Source: Methanocella_A sp963792125
Lineage (GTDB): Archaea > Halobacteriota > Methanocellia > Methanocellales > Methanocellaceae
Direction of reading: 5' to 3'
DNA: 64,000 bases
Assembly (NCBI GenBank): GCA_963792125.1
Contig: CAWBVA010000012.1
Location: forward strand, 620,001 to 684,000
Shown: positions 17,302-26,212 of the stretch, piece after piece
How the letters are laid out: each line of letters opens with the position of its first letter
Position numbering within the stretch: position 1 is the first letter of the stretch
Translations under genes and position numbers: made by a program
Notes under the pieces: generated by a model
Database searches by the model: none
What the model saw: the letters and a program-made list of their open reading frames with translations, nothing else
What the model was told of the DNA's origin: nothing

Positions 17302-18655
17302 ACGCCTGAAGATAAAAATGGAAACGGGACCTTCGACAAGTTCAGAGTCTTTCTGCTTGCCCTGGGCCATTTTACGGTAGACGTCTACGCGGACCTGCTG
17401 CCACCATTGCTCCCGGTCTTCCAGGCGATGTATAACCTGTCGTACGCGGCCATCGGCATGCTCACGGCCATATTTTCGGTTACGTCGACACTGATTCAGC
17501 CTGTCTTCGGTTACATCGCCGACAAGTATGGCAAGAAGTGGATAGCCGCGCTGGGCGTGGCCTGGGTGGCGGTCGGCATGTGCGTCCTCGGTGTCGCGCC
17601 CGGATACGGGTCGATCGTCGTCATCGTGGGTCTCGCGGGCATCGGCTCGTCCATGTACCACCCGCAGGCCTCGGCCATGGTCTCGAAGGTGAGCGGCAGC
17701 CAGAAAGGGCTGGGCATGTCCATCTTCATGGCCGGCGGAAACATCGGCTACGCGATCATGCCGCTGCTGGCCGTCATCATAGTGGCCATGTTCGGCCCTG
17801 CACTCGCTCATTTACCTGATACCGCCAGGCATCATCGTGGGCCTGCTCGTCTACATGTATGCCCCCCGCATGGACGTGGACCGCAAGAGCTCGATCGACC
17901 TGAAGACGCTCTTTTCCAGCTTCACCTCGGTGAAAGGGCCGCTGACCACGCTGATCACCGTCGTCTCGCTGCGCGCCTGGGTCTGCATGGGCATGATCAC
18001 GTTCATCGGCGTCTATTACAAGGACCATTTCGCCGGGTGGTCGCTGCTCGGCTATGACATCGGGGTCATCGGCTACGCGATCACGCTGTTCGTATTCATC
18101 TTCGCCAACGCCATCGGAGGCATCATCGGCGGCTGGGCGTCGGACCGGTTCGGCAAGAAGCCGGTGATCGTCCCGACGCTGCTTGCGGCCGCACCGTTCT
18201 TCTACCTCGCCTTCAGCGCGCCGGACATCCTGGTCTGGCCTCTGATGGCGATAGGCGGCGGCCTCATGTACGCCTCCATATCGCCGACGACGCTGATGGC
18301 GCAGGAGATGCTCCCCCGCAGCCAGGGCATGGCCGGCGGCCTCGTGCTCGGCTTCGCCAACGGCATCGGCGGCCTGCTGGTGTTCGTGACCGGCATCATA
18401 TCCGACCATTTCGGGCTCTTCGCCGGGATACTCTCGCTGATGGGCATTATCGTTGCCGCCGGGCTCCTCGCGATGCTGCTGCCAGGCGAACCGGCAAAAG
18501 ACCGGCTCCGGCGCCGGTTGCCGGGAACTAAAGATGCCAAGAGTCTAAGAAGAGTCTCCAAGGCGCCACTTTTAGCAACCGAAGGTTTCAAGGCGCCAAG
18601 TCTTTTATTAATTTCAAGGCGCCAAGAGTACAAGTCATTATATATTGATTATTAA
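17302..18655 (+). pseudogene. Second MFS transporter (Fsr-like), frameshifted and with unusual start and end
   Basis: This is a paralog of the preceding transporter (VFLLALGHFTVDVYADLLPP, GYIADKYGKKW, SSMYHPQASAMV, GGWASDRFGKK). GAGGAG (17288-17293) stands 8 nt before an in-frame ACG at 17302, with no ATG/GTG/TTG in frame upstream, so the start codon is non-standard or mutated. The frame shifts at about 17805 (from AMFGPALA to LIYLIPPGIIVGLL). The natural end is probably near LLPGEPAKDRLRRR; the last 40 or so codons run into the inverted-repeat element at 18523. Role: probably efflux or uptake of a small polar compound; the substrate is not predictable. Confidence 0.7.
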
Positions 18656-18765
18656 AATGTCCTTTAGAACTTGGCGGCTTGAATTAAAAAATAACTTGGC
18701 GCCTTGAAACCTTCGGTTGCTAAAAGTGGCGCCTTGGAGCCTTCTCTTAGAACCTTGGCGACTTG
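18523..18765. repeat. Long inverted-repeat element, copy 2
   Basis: The arms are about 18570-18602 and 18690-18725, with weaker pairing extending to both ends. They share GGCGCCACTTTTAGCAACCG and AAGGTTTCAAGGCGCCAAG with copy 1 at 1146-1390. It spans about 243 nt against about 245 nt for copy 1 and ends one base before the stop codon of the convergent gene at 18766. The left part overlaps the apparent 3' end of the MFS gene. Confidence 0.85.
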
Positions 18766-19296
18766 TTACCCTGGTTTCTGTTCGACGGGTATGGCGGGCG
18801 GCTCGTTGAGCTTGTCGGTGATGCGCTTGAGCGTCTCGGCCATGAGTACCTGCACGTCGGTATTGGTGTCGCCGGGCTCGCTGCCCTCGATGCGCTTCAG
18901 CATCTCGATATTCCGCACGATGGTCTGCACGGCTGCGAGCATCTCTTCGAGCGTGATCAGTCCGGAGTAGTACGCGTAAAAAAATGTGGTGCCGGACCGG
19001 ACGACTTTCCGCTTGAAGGCGGCCTGGGCCGAGGACACGTCCTGGCGCTGGTATTTGCCCTCCATGAACGGGACCAGCTCGGGCAGGTTCTCGCCTATCC
19101 AGGTCATCTGGGAGCGGCCGCGGTCCTTGAAGTCGGCGCACAGCCGGGCGATCGCCCACTCGCGGGCGGTGAGGTGGGTCAGCTCTTTTAACGCGTCGTT
19201 GACCTCACTGTACTTCTTGCGGTCGAACTTCTGGAACCGCCAGTACTTTTCCCCGGGCTGCATGATTGAAAAAGCGGCCTGACGAGTAATAAACAT
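18766..19296 (-). CDS. Conserved methanogen protein of unknown function
   Basis: About 176 residues from ATG 19296 (MFITRQAAFSIMQPG); ATG 19263 (MQPGEKYWRFQKFDRKKY) is an alternative start. It is a soluble, mostly helical protein with LTHLTAREWAIARLCADFKD in the first third, which looks like a helix-turn-helix-type segment, and a helical C-terminus with LITLEEMLAAVQTIVRNIEML. No catalytic motif is evident. Just upstream is a 29-bp duplicate of the RNase Z gene end, suggesting this gene originally followed rnz directly, before the hydrolase segment arrived. I cannot assign a function. Confidence 0.6.
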   Translation of the reverse strand: MFITRQAAFSIMQPGEKYWRFQKFDRKKYSEVNDALKELTHLTAREWAIARLCADFKDRGRSQMTWIGENLPELVPFMEGKYQRQDVSSAQAAFKRKVVRSGTTFFYAYYSGLITLEEMLAAVQTIVRNIEMLKRIEGSEPGDTNTDVQVLMAETLKRITDKLNEPPAIPVEQKPG

Positions 19297-19372
19297 TGTC
19301 CTGACCGGCGGGCGGCCGCTCGCGCGAGTACGCAAACAGGGTTCAAAAAACGCCTCACTCGACCGGGGTATC

Positions 19373-19401
19373 TCCACTTCCATGAAGTCGTCGGCGATGA
19401 T
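19373..19401 (-). repeat. Displaced duplicate of the rnz 3' end
   Basis: These 29 bp are identical to 20434-20462, which encode the C-terminal DDFMEVEI of RNase Z. Beyond the identical core the flank still resembles a diverged gene end (compare ACTCGACCGGGG with ACTCGATAAGCG). The pair brackets the alpha/beta hydrolase gene. Confidence 0.85.
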
Positions 19402-19414
19402 GCATGTAAGAAAG

Positions 19415-20305
19415 CTATCTGGCCTCGGCCTTCCTGGCTTCCATCCCGGCCGGCGCCCTCTCCCCTAAAAACCTGCGAATGTGGTCAGCGATGACATCAC
19501 AATATTCTTCAAGGGCAAAGTGCCCGGTATCGAGCAGGTTGAAGTCGATATGCTCCAGGTCCCGCTTGTAAGGATAAGCGCCCTCGGCGGGGAAGATGGC
19601 ATCGTTTTTTCCCCATACAATAAGCATGGGCGGCTGGTACTCCCGGAAGTAAGCCTGCCATTGGGGATATAGCGGGGGATTCGTACCATAACTGTAGAAC
19701 AGCTCAAGCTGAATCCGGTCGTTCCCGGGACGGTTCAGGAAAAACGTATCCATATTCCAGCCATCGGGACTTATTGCCTCGGGGTTTCTTGCGCCGTTCG
19801 TATACTGCCACTTCGTCGCTTCCGGTGTCAGGAGCTTTCGCAGGGCAGCTTCTTTGTCGGGAGTGCGGTCCTTCCATAATGCCTTGAGCGGGTCCCAGAA
19901 TTCCCGCAGTCCCTCATCGTAGGCATTGCCGTTCTGAACGATAAGCGATTCCACTTTTTCCGGGTACTTTTGCGCCAGTCGAAAACCGATGGGAGCTCCG
20001 TAGTCGAACAAGTACAGGCTGAACCTGTCCAGGCCTTTTGCCTGAATGAATTTATCTATTGCCTCTGCAAGGTGATCGAAACTATATTCATACTCATTGA
20101 CCGATGGCATCGAGCTGTTGCCAAAGCCCGGGTAGTCCGGGGCGATCAGGTAAAATTGATCTGCCAGCTGAGGTATTAAATTTCTGAACATGTGAGACGA
20201 GGCAGGGAAGCCATGAAGCAGCACGATTGCGGGCGAATCTTTTGAGCCCGCTTCTCGATAAAATATGTCGAGGCCATCTACGTTCATTGTTTTATATGCG
20301 ACCAT
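19415..20305 (-). CDS. Alpha/beta hydrolase (haloalkane dehalogenase / epoxide hydrolase type)
   Basis: About 296 residues from ATG 20305 (MVAYKTMNVDGLDIFY). The oxyanion segment is LLHGFPASSHMF. The nucleophile elbow LYLFDYGAPIG places aspartate at the nucleophile position, as in haloalkane dehalogenases and epoxide hydrolases, not serine as in esterases. The remaining acid (VWGKNDAIFP) and histidine (DTGHFALEE) are present near the C-terminus. Such enzymes are common in bacteria and soil organisms. The gene looks less GC-rich than its neighbours and is flanked by two copies of the rnz 3' end, so it was probably acquired laterally. The substrate is not predictable. Confidence 0.8.
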   Translation of the reverse strand: MVAYKTMNVDGLDIFYREAGSKDSPAIVLLHGFPASSHMFRNLIPQLADQFYLIAPDYPGFGNSSMPSVNEYEYSFDHLAEAIDKFIQAKGLDRFSLYLFDYGAPIGFRLAQKYPEKVESLIVQNGNAYDEGLREFWDPLKALWKDRTPDKEAALRKLLTPEATKWQYTNGARNPEAISPDGWNMDTFFLNRPGNDRIQLELFYSYGTNPPLYPQWQAYFREYQPPMLIVWGKNDAIFPAEGAYPYKRDLEHIDFNLLDTGHFALEEYCDVIADHIRRFLGERAPAGMEARKAEAR

Positions 20306-20414
20306 GATAATCCACATTCATGGGTAATCTTCTTTTCAAATAACAGGTTGCGCCATTTTTTACAATTAGAGCGTGAATAAAAAAGGTAGTGATGGGTGAC
20401 GATGTATAGACATC

Positions 20415-21329
20415 TTACTCGATAAGCGGAATTTCCACTTCCATGAAGTCGTCGGCGATGATCGCGTTATCGAAATATTTTTTAACATCTGCCAGCAATG
20501 GTGCCGGGTCCTGGGAGTAGCGTGAGCTGATGTGTGTCAGCAGCAGCTGCTTCACGCCTGCCTGTGCCGCGAGCTGTGCGACACCGCCAGCCGTGGAGTG
20601 CTGTGTCTCCTCTGCCTTGTCGGCCATATCGTCGGCGAAGGTGCACTCGGAAATCCATACGTCCGCATCTTTTAGGAAGGGCAAAAACGCCTGCGATGGC
20701 ACCGTGTCGCCGGTATAGACGATCGTCCGGCCCGGCCTCGGCTGCCCAACGACATCTTCGCTTTTGATCTCCCGGCCATTGACGACTACGGTCTCGCCAC
20801 GGTGGAGCCGTGAGAACAGGGGCCCTTCGGGGACGCCCAGCTCCAGCGCCTTCGCCTTGTTGAACCTGCCCGGACGGGGCTTCTCGCGCAACGCGTACCC
20901 GAGGCCGGGGACGCTGTGGAAGACGCTGAATGCCTCGATCGTATAATCCTTGAACTCTATCTTATCCCCCGGCTCGAGGCGCTGTGCGATGACCGGGAAC
21001 CCGAGGCTCAGGTAGCCGAGGCTGTTCAGCAGGCGGCAGAACTCCTCGACGAACTGCGGGCCGTAGACATACAGAGGCTCCGTCCGTCCCTGGAAGCTCA
21101 TGGTCTGGAGCAGGCCGGGTATCCCGAGCGTGTGGTCGGCATGAAAATGGCTTAAGAAGATCGAGGCCACGTCCATGAAGCCCGACCGGGCCTTCATCAT
21201 CTGGCGCTGGGTGCCCTCGCCGCAGTCGAACAGCATGCGCTCCCCCTCCCGCATCAGCATGAACGACGGCATGCCCCGGTTCGGCGTCGGTATGGAGCCG
21301 CCGGTGCCGAGGAAGATGATCTTGAGCAT
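20415..21329 (-). CDS. rnz: Ribonuclease Z (tRNA 3' processing)
   Basis: 304 residues from ATG 21329 (MLKIIFLGTGGSIPTPNRG). The metallo-beta-lactamase zinc motif is SHFHADHTLGIPG, with further ligands in HSVPGLGY, VYTGDTV and LLLTHISSRY. It has the length of the short archaeal/bacterial form (elaC type). The enzyme cuts the 3' trailer from tRNA precursors. The C-terminus DDFMEVEIPLIE lies over the 29-bp sequence duplicated at 19373-19401, so the present gene end may have been supplied by an incoming DNA segment. Confidence 0.93.
   Translation of the reverse strand: MLKIIFLGTGGSIPTPNRGMPSFMLMREGERMLFDCGEGTQRQMMKARSGFMDVASIFLSHFHADHTLGIPGLLQTMSFQGRTEPLYVYGPQFVEEFCRLLNSLGYLSLGFPVIAQRLEPGDKIEFKDYTIEAFSVFHSVPGLGYALREKPRPGRFNKAKALELGVPEGPLFSRLHRGETVVVNGREIKSEDVVGQPRPGRTIVYTGDTVPSQAFLPFLKDADVWISECTFADDMADKAEETQHSTAGGVAQLAAQAGVKQLLLTHISSRYSQDPAPLLADVKKYFDNAIIADDFMEVEIPLIE
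20434..20462 (-). repeat. rnz 3' end, partner of the displaced duplicate
   Basis: This is the in-gene copy of the 29-bp sequence also found at 19373-19401. Same orientation, 1061 bp apart. The interval holds only the alpha/beta hydrolase; no integrase or transposase is visible in it. Confidence 0.85.
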
Positions 21330-21517
21330 GCGGATGTCTATGCGTCCAATGGATATTATATTTATCCTGTTTACAAGATGTTTCATGTATAAGTATTACT
21401 CAGGACAGGCAGAACTAATCGTCTCAGGTCGTGCGGACGCTCGCGCGGGCGCGTATGACCGGGGCGGAGGCTGCATGCAGTGGAAGCCAGCAAGCAATTC
21501 CCGACGGCATATAATGG

Positions 21518-22129
21518 TTATTCTTCCCCGTGCCGTCGGCCGTAGAGCAGCAGCGCGCCGATGCCGCCGACGACGGCCAGCCCGACGGGCAGGCCTTCTT
21601 CCGTCCTCGGGGGCATCGCGGTCTTTCCGACCTTGATCGGGACATAAGTGTAGTAGGGCCTTGGCATGGGTGATGGTCCCGGCTCTGGCTGGTATGCCGG
21701 CTCGGTCTCGACGTACTCAGGCAGGACGATGTTCGCGGTGGCGGTTCCGCCGCTGACGTCGACGATGGCGAAGAATACGACCCCGCCTTTCTCGGCGGTC
21801 ACGTTGTATATGCCGTAAGGCACGTCGAAAAACGTATAGATGCCCGCGTTATTGCCGATGCCGCTGCTGCTTTGCTGCGGGTTGTTCGGCACTGGGGCAA
21901 AATTGCCATATTCGTCGTACAAGGTTACGACCGCATCGGGTACGGCATGGCTGCCCACCGAGGACATGACAATACCCGTAATCGTGCCAGTCGGCTGCGG
22001 GTATTCGGGCGAAGGCTCGGGCGGGAATTCCGGCTCTTCGTCCATGCCGTCGTTACTCTGGGCTGCGGCCGGCAGGACACATAAGGCAATGACGATAAAA
22101 ACAATGAACAGGCTCATCGCTACCCGCAT
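21518..22129 (-). CDS. Secreted, membrane-anchored protein with carboxypeptidase-regulatory-like domain
   Basis: 203 residues. Residues 1-23 are a signal peptide (LFIVFIVIALCVLPAAAQ). A Pro/Glu-rich linker follows (EEPEFPPEPSPEYPQPTG), then a domain of about 90 residues beginning GTITGIVMSS and ending near VTAEKGG that looks like the carboxypeptidase regulatory-like (Ig-like) fold. A second Pro/Tyr-rich stretch leads to a C-terminal hydrophobic helix (VGLAVVGGIGALLLYGRR) with basic residues after it, typical of membrane-anchored archaeal surface proteins. The small fold is probably displayed outside the membrane. Upstream of it on the same strand is asd, 75 bp away; the partner is unknown. 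Confidence 0.65.
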   Translation of the reverse strand: MRVAMSLFIVFIVIALCVLPAAAQSNDGMDEEPEFPPEPSPEYPQPTGTITGIVMSSVGSHAVPDAVVTLYDEYGNFAPVPNNPQQSSSGIGNNAGIYTFFDVPYGIYNVTAEKGGVVFFAIVDVSGGTATANIVLPEYVETEPAYQPEPGPSPMPRPYYTYVPIKVGKTAMPPRTEEGLPVGLAVVGGIGALLLYGRRHGEE

Positions 22130-22204
22130 AATAGAATTTTACATGAGCCAGATATAAAAGGCTGAGCCGGTAAACAGGCGAATGTAAAAAAGGAATAAAA
22201 GGGC

Positions 22205-23239
22205 TTAGAGGTAGCCCTTCTTCTTCAGGAGCTCGGCGTTCAGCACGCTGGCGCCGGCCGCACCGCGGATGGTGTTGTGGCCCATGCAAACGTACTTGAT
22301 CGCGTTGTCGTGGCCCGCGCGGATGCGCCCGACCGACACGCTCATGCCCTTTCCCTGCATGCGGTCAAGCCGCGGCTGGGGCCGGTCCGGCTCGTCGCGC
22401 ACGATGATCGCCTTTTCAGGCGAGGTCGGCAGGTCCGAAAGCTTAGGGTTGAACTTCTCGAAGGCGGTCCTGACCTGTTCCGGCGAGGGGTTCTTCTTCG
22501 ACCGCAGCCAGAGGGACATGGTGTGGCCGTCGAGCACCGCGACACGGTGGCAGGCGGCGCTCACCCAGAACGGGGCGTCCTTGATGTGGTTTCCATCCAG
22601 GTCGCCGAGCAGCTTCAGGGCCTCGGACTCCATCTTCTCCTCTTCCTTGCCGATGTACGGGATCATGTTGTCGACGATGGCCATGGAGGGCACGCCCTCG
22701 TAGCCCGCGCCGCTGACCGCCTGCATCGTGGAGACATGGATGTTCTCGATGCCGAACTTCATGAGCGGCTTCAGGGTGACGACCATCATGATAGTACTAC
22801 AATTGGGGTTGGTGACGATGGCGCCGTCCCACTTGCGCTTCTTCCGCTGGACGTCTATCAGGCCGAGGTGCTCCGGGTTGACCTCGGGTATCATCAGCGG
22901 CACGTCCTTCTCCATGCGCCATGAGCTGGCGTTGGACGACACGATAACGCCTGCCTTCGCAAAGTCGGCCTCGATCTTGAGCGCCTCTTCGGCAGGCATC
23001 GCAGAGAATACTATGTCCACGTCCATGGCCTCGGGCTTTGTCGGGACTACCTTCATCTTCCGGACTTCCTCCGGCATGGTAGTATCCAGCCGCCACTTGG
23101 CGACCTCCTCGTAGGGCTTGCCCGCACTTCGCTCCGACGCCGCAAGGGCCGTGATCTCGAACCAGGGGTGTCCTGCCAGCATCTGTACGAACCGCTGGCC
23201 TACATTCCCTGTCGCTCCAAGTATTCCCGCTTTGATCAT
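22205..23239 (-). CDS. asd: Aspartate-semialdehyde dehydrogenase
   Basis: 344 residues. The N-terminal NADP-binding motif is GILGATGNVGQRF. The catalytic cysteine lies in NPNCSTIM and the catalytic histidine in the segment CHRVAVLDGH. Length and sequence match the archaeal/fungal class of the enzyme. It reduces aspartyl phosphate to aspartate semialdehyde, the branch point toward lysine (dapA and dapB at 29-31 kb), methionine and threonine. A small ferredoxin gene lies 35 bp upstream on the same strand, an arrangement seen in other methanogens, so the two are probably co-transcribed. Confidence 0.94.
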   Translation of the reverse strand: MIKAGILGATGNVGQRFVQMLAGHPWFEITALAASERSAGKPYEEVAKWRLDTTMPEEVRKMKVVPTKPEAMDVDIVFSAMPAEEALKIEADFAKAGVIVSSNASSWRMEKDVPLMIPEVNPEHLGLIDVQRKKRKWDGAIVTNPNCSTIMMVVTLKPLMKFGIENIHVSTMQAVSGAGYEGVPSMAIVDNMIPYIGKEEEKMESEALKLLGDLDGNHIKDAPFWVSAACHRVAVLDGHTMSLWLRSKKNPSPEQVRTAFEKFNPKLSDLPTSPEKAIIVRDEPDRPQPRLDRMQGKGMSVSVGRIRAGHDNAIKYVCMGHNTIRGAAGASVLNAELLKKKGYL

Positions 23240-23274
23240 GTGCTCACCTGGATAGTGTATGATCTAAAAGCACT

Positions 23275-23457
23275 TTATTCTTTCTTCTCGGCCTTGATCG
23301 ACTCCGTGGGGCAGGCCGCTTCGCAGTCGCCACAGTCCTTGCACAGATTCGGGTTGATCTTGGGGAACTCGTCTTCCATCTCGATGGCCGCCTCGGGGCA
23401 GGCATCGACGCACGTTCCGCATCCGACACAGGATTCCTTGTCCACTTTCGCTACCAT
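23275..23457 (-). CDS. 2[4Fe-4S] ferredoxin
   Basis: 60 residues from ATG 23457, with GGAGGT upstream. Two complete CxxCxxCxxxCP motifs are visible: CVGCGTCVDACP and CKDCGDCEAACP. The protein is acidic between the motifs and ends with a Lys/Glu tail. It is a low-potential electron carrier of the kind used by methanogen oxidoreductases and hydrogenases. It is the first gene of a likely operon with asd. No extra domains are present. Confidence 0.93.
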   Translation of the reverse strand: MVAKVDKESCVGCGTCVDACPEAAIEMEDEFPKINPNLCKDCGDCEAACPTESIKAEKKE

Positions 23458-23668
23458 TGTAGGGTTAACCTCCGGTTGAATGGAGTAGTGTAGGATATAC
23501 ATAATACTTAAAAGTTTTCCGGCGCGATGCATAGCGATCTGCGGACAGCGTGCCCCGGCGAAAGTATTTAATTAACTATTGTTAATCCAGTACAGTCAGC
23601 GTACGGACAGCGCACCGGCAACGCTTTGTAATATAAAGCTACATCAAATATTTTCAGAGGGAATGAAG

Positions 23669-24502
23669 ATGGACGAGCATGTTATCGAAGGGCTCGGCAA
23701 GGCCCGTATCGTCATCAGGGATGGAAAGGTCGTCGAGGTGGGCGAGCCGCAGATAGGCTATTGCCCGATTTTCGACAAGCACAGGGGCATCAAGAAGATC
23801 GATAAGGATGTCATCAGGAAGAACATGGAGTTCCGGATCAAGGATTTCGGCATGTGCACGCCGAACAGGGTCCTCAAGATGAAGGACTTCCTCTCCTTTG
23901 GCGTATCGGAGATCATCTGCACGGCCATGACGAAAAAGATGGTCGACGCCGCAGTGCTCGTGTGCGAGGGCACCGGCACACTGGTCGTTACCGACCCGGA
24001 GATGGTACAGGGCGTCGGCGGCCGGGTTTCAGGCCTGGTCAGCACCACCCCGATTCCGGAAGTCATCGCGAACGTCGGCCGAGAGCGTGTGCTGGACCCG
24101 GCGACGGCGAAGATCGATCAGGTTGCCGGCGTGGAGAAGGCAATCGCGATGGGCTACAAGGACATCGCGGTCTCTATTGTCAGCGGAAAGGTCGCCCGCC
24201 AGTTCAAGGAGATGGAGAAGAAACACCCGGGCGTCAACATCTACACGTTTATTGTCCACACGACCAGCATAACGAAAGAAGATGCGGAACTTATCTTCCA
24301 GCACGCGGACATCGCCACAGGCTGCGCATCGAAATACATACGCGAGGTCGGAGAATCGAAAAAAGCCTTCAAGATCGGCGACTCCGTCCCGATGTTCGGC
24401 ATCACCCCCCGCGGCGTACACCTGATCCAGGAACGGATCAAGTTTACGGGCAAGGAGATCAAATCCAACCCGCAGGCGCCGCAGCCGGATAAGCTGTTAT
24501 AA
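23669..24502 (+). CDS. Methanogenesis marker protein 8 (DUF2099)
   Basis: 277 residues. ATG 23669 is chosen over ATG 23663 because GAGGG (23657-23661) is correctly spaced only for the later one. The sequence MDEHVIEGLGKARIVIRDGK, then FRIKDFGMCTPNRVLKMKDF, matches the DUF2099 family that is restricted to methanogens and relatives. It contains conserved cysteines (GYCP, FGMCT, EIICT, ATGCASKYI), which could bind metal or a cluster. The biochemical role is not established; phylogenetic distribution ties it to methyl-coenzyme M reductase biology. A radical SAM gene follows on the same strand, separated by a convergent small gene. Confidence 0.9.
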   Translation: MDEHVIEGLGKARIVIRDGKVVEVGEPQIGYCPIFDKHRGIKKIDKDVIRKNMEFRIKDFGMCTPNRVLKMKDFLSFGVSEIICTAMTKKMVDAAVLVCEGTGTLVVTDPEMVQGVGGRVSGLVSTTPIPEVIANVGRERVLDPATAKIDQVAGVEKAIAMGYKDIAVSIVSGKVARQFKEMEKKHPGVNIYTFIVHTTSITKEDAELIFQHADIATGCASKYIREVGESKKAFKIGDSVPMFGITPRGVHLIQERIKFTGKEIKSNPQAPQPDKLL

Positions 24503-24580
24503 AGAAAAAGGAGGAGGTACGGGCCGGTTGCGGCTGGCCCGATCCCTTAGAGACAGAAGAGGAGGCGGTATTGCCCGGGG

Positions 24581-24875
24581 TCATCCCCCGGCAGTCCCTT
24601 CATATTGCAGTCCGTACAGGCTCTGCCTCGCGTCTTTAAAACAGAAGCGTTCCGATATGACCTTCTCGCTCCGGAGCCGGTTCAGCGCATAGCGGACCGT
24701 CCTCGGAGGCAGATAAGTCCTGTTTATGATTTCTTTCTGCGTGAGCAGGCCGCTCGTCTCGAGGACTTTGTAGACCAGCTTCGCGGAAGGCGGAAGACGC
24801 TCGATGTGTATAGTGTTTTCCTGAGGCGGTACAATTACTGATCCGATGCCATTAGTGGCAAAAACGATCCCTCAT
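24581..24875 (-). CDS. Small winged-helix transcription regulator-like protein, start uncertain
   Basis: Reading the minus strand gives VPPQENTIHIERLPPSAKL, then VYKVLETSGLLTQKEII, YLPPRTVRYALNRLRSE and FKDARQSLYGL, ending at TGA (24581-24583). This is a winged-helix DNA-binding domain of the archaeal MarR-like type, with the recognition helix around PPRTVRYALNRL. About 85 residues are visible. In this frame no ATG, GTG or TTG occurs before the upstream in-frame stop at 24872-24874. An ATG at 24875 would serve if one base were added or lost between 24830 and 24870. It is probably a frameshifted or atypically started gene. It lies between marker 8 and the radical SAM gene and may regulate them. 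Confidence 0.65.
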
Positions 24876-25058
24876 GGTATATGTCACCACAATTAAATAT
24901 ACTTAACAATAGTTAAGTCTTTCGATTGTGGCAAAGGTTCTCGAAAGGGGCACTCAGGCGCTCATGACAGCCCCGTGAGAACTAGCTTGCCGCTTACGGC
25001 AATTATTTAACGTGGGCGGAAAATAATGTAGCGAAACGCGTTATTTGGAGATGCTGCC

Positions 25059-26055
25059 ATGGACGTGGGTGTCGGGAAAAAAGCAGAGCTAATCGAAGCA
25101 GGCGGAGTCACGGTAGACAGCTCGTTCGACCCGTACAAGAGCCGCTCGACAGCAGGTCCCGGCGCCGGGCTGGAGTCGATCTTTGTCAACATCGACGGCC
25201 ACCGCGTGCGCCTTGGCATCCGGCAGTCTTCGCGGTTCAGTGCCCGGCTCGACGACGGCACAGTCACGATCTCCGCCGATGGTTCCGTATTCGTCAAGGG
25301 CAGACTGGAGGAGGCCATCTCCCACTGTCCGCGGCAGGTCTACATTACAGTAAGCGAGAAGTGTGTCTTCAATTGCAAGTTCTGCCCTGTGCCAAAGCTC
25401 CAGGGCAAGATCAAGTCCGACGAGGAAGTGCTCGGGCTTGTCAGAGACGGCATTAAAGGTCCCTGACCTGGCCGCTATCTCGATCACGTCTGGCGTCTGG
25501 CGTACGCCGGAGGAAGAGGTGCAGAAGGTCGCAAGGCTGGTGAAGCTCATCAGGAAAGAGCTTGACGGCCGGGACGTCCCTATCGGCGTATCTGTTTACG
25601 CGACAGCCGACTCCTCGGAACTGCTGAAAGAAGCCGGCGCCGTCGAAGTCAAGTATAACATCGAGACGCTGGACCGGGAAATCTTTAAGAAAGTATGCCC
25701 GGGACTCTCGTTCGACCATATCATCGATGCGCTGGAGCATGCGGTCTCTGTCTACGGGAAAAATCACGTGTTCAGCAACGTGCTCATCGGCATGGGCGAG
25801 TCGGACGAGACGCTGGTCAAAGGCATGGAGATGCTGGCCGCCAAAGGCGTCATCCCGATACTGCGGAAGACCAATCCACATCCGCTGCGCGCAGGCGAGA
25901 TATACATCGAAGCCGTCACCGCGGACCGGCTGCTGAAGCTGGCCGCAGAAGAATACCGCATCCTGAAGAAGTACGGCCTCGACCCGAAAAAGGCACTGAC
26001 AGGGTGCGTCCCCTGCACCGGGTGCGACATCACGCCCGGGCTGGACGTCTGTTGA
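25059..26055 (+). pseudogene. Radical SAM protein, one frameshift
   Basis: ATG 25059 follows GGAG at 8 nt. The first 135 residues include a beta-rich N-terminal region and the cluster motif SEKCVFNCKFCPVPKLQG (CxxxCxxC). At about 25457 (ATTAAAGGTCCCTGACC) the frame stops. The continuing protein, PDLAAISITSGVWRTPEEEV, is read in the next frame to TGA 26055. Removing one base restores about 331 residues. The C-terminus carries further cysteines (GCVPCTGCDITPG), perhaps a second metal site. It resembles radical SAM proteins found in methanogens; the reaction is unknown. Position after marker 8 suggests a role connected to methanogenesis cofactors or enzyme modification, which is inference. Confidence 0.75.
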
Positions 26056-26101
26056 TCACTTTTTGAAGTGCGTTATCAGCGGCACATTTCCATTTATACA
26101 C

Positions 26102-26130
26102 AATTATATATACATAATTTTATATACATA
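26102..26130 (+). promoter_or_regulatory. AT-rich promoter of the following small gene
   Basis: Two overlapping TATA-like stretches (AATTATATATAC and TTTTATATACAT) lie about 85-110 nt before the chosen start at 26213, implying a leader of roughly 55-70 nt. Confidence 0.4.
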
Positions 26131-26212
26131 TCTCCTATTACACACTGTACCGAAAAAAAGGAGCATCGGCCGTGTGGCGTGCGCAGAGTCCGCTGCGGCC
26201 GGTGATGCTGAT

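Noticed and set aside
19373..20462. Simple target-site duplication by an insertion sequence
   Set aside because: 29 bp is long for an IS duplication, the flanks have diverged, there are no terminal inverted repeats and no transposase.
24605..24841. Plus-strand open frame of 78 codons
   Set aside because: The minus strand encodes a clear winged-helix domain over the same bases.
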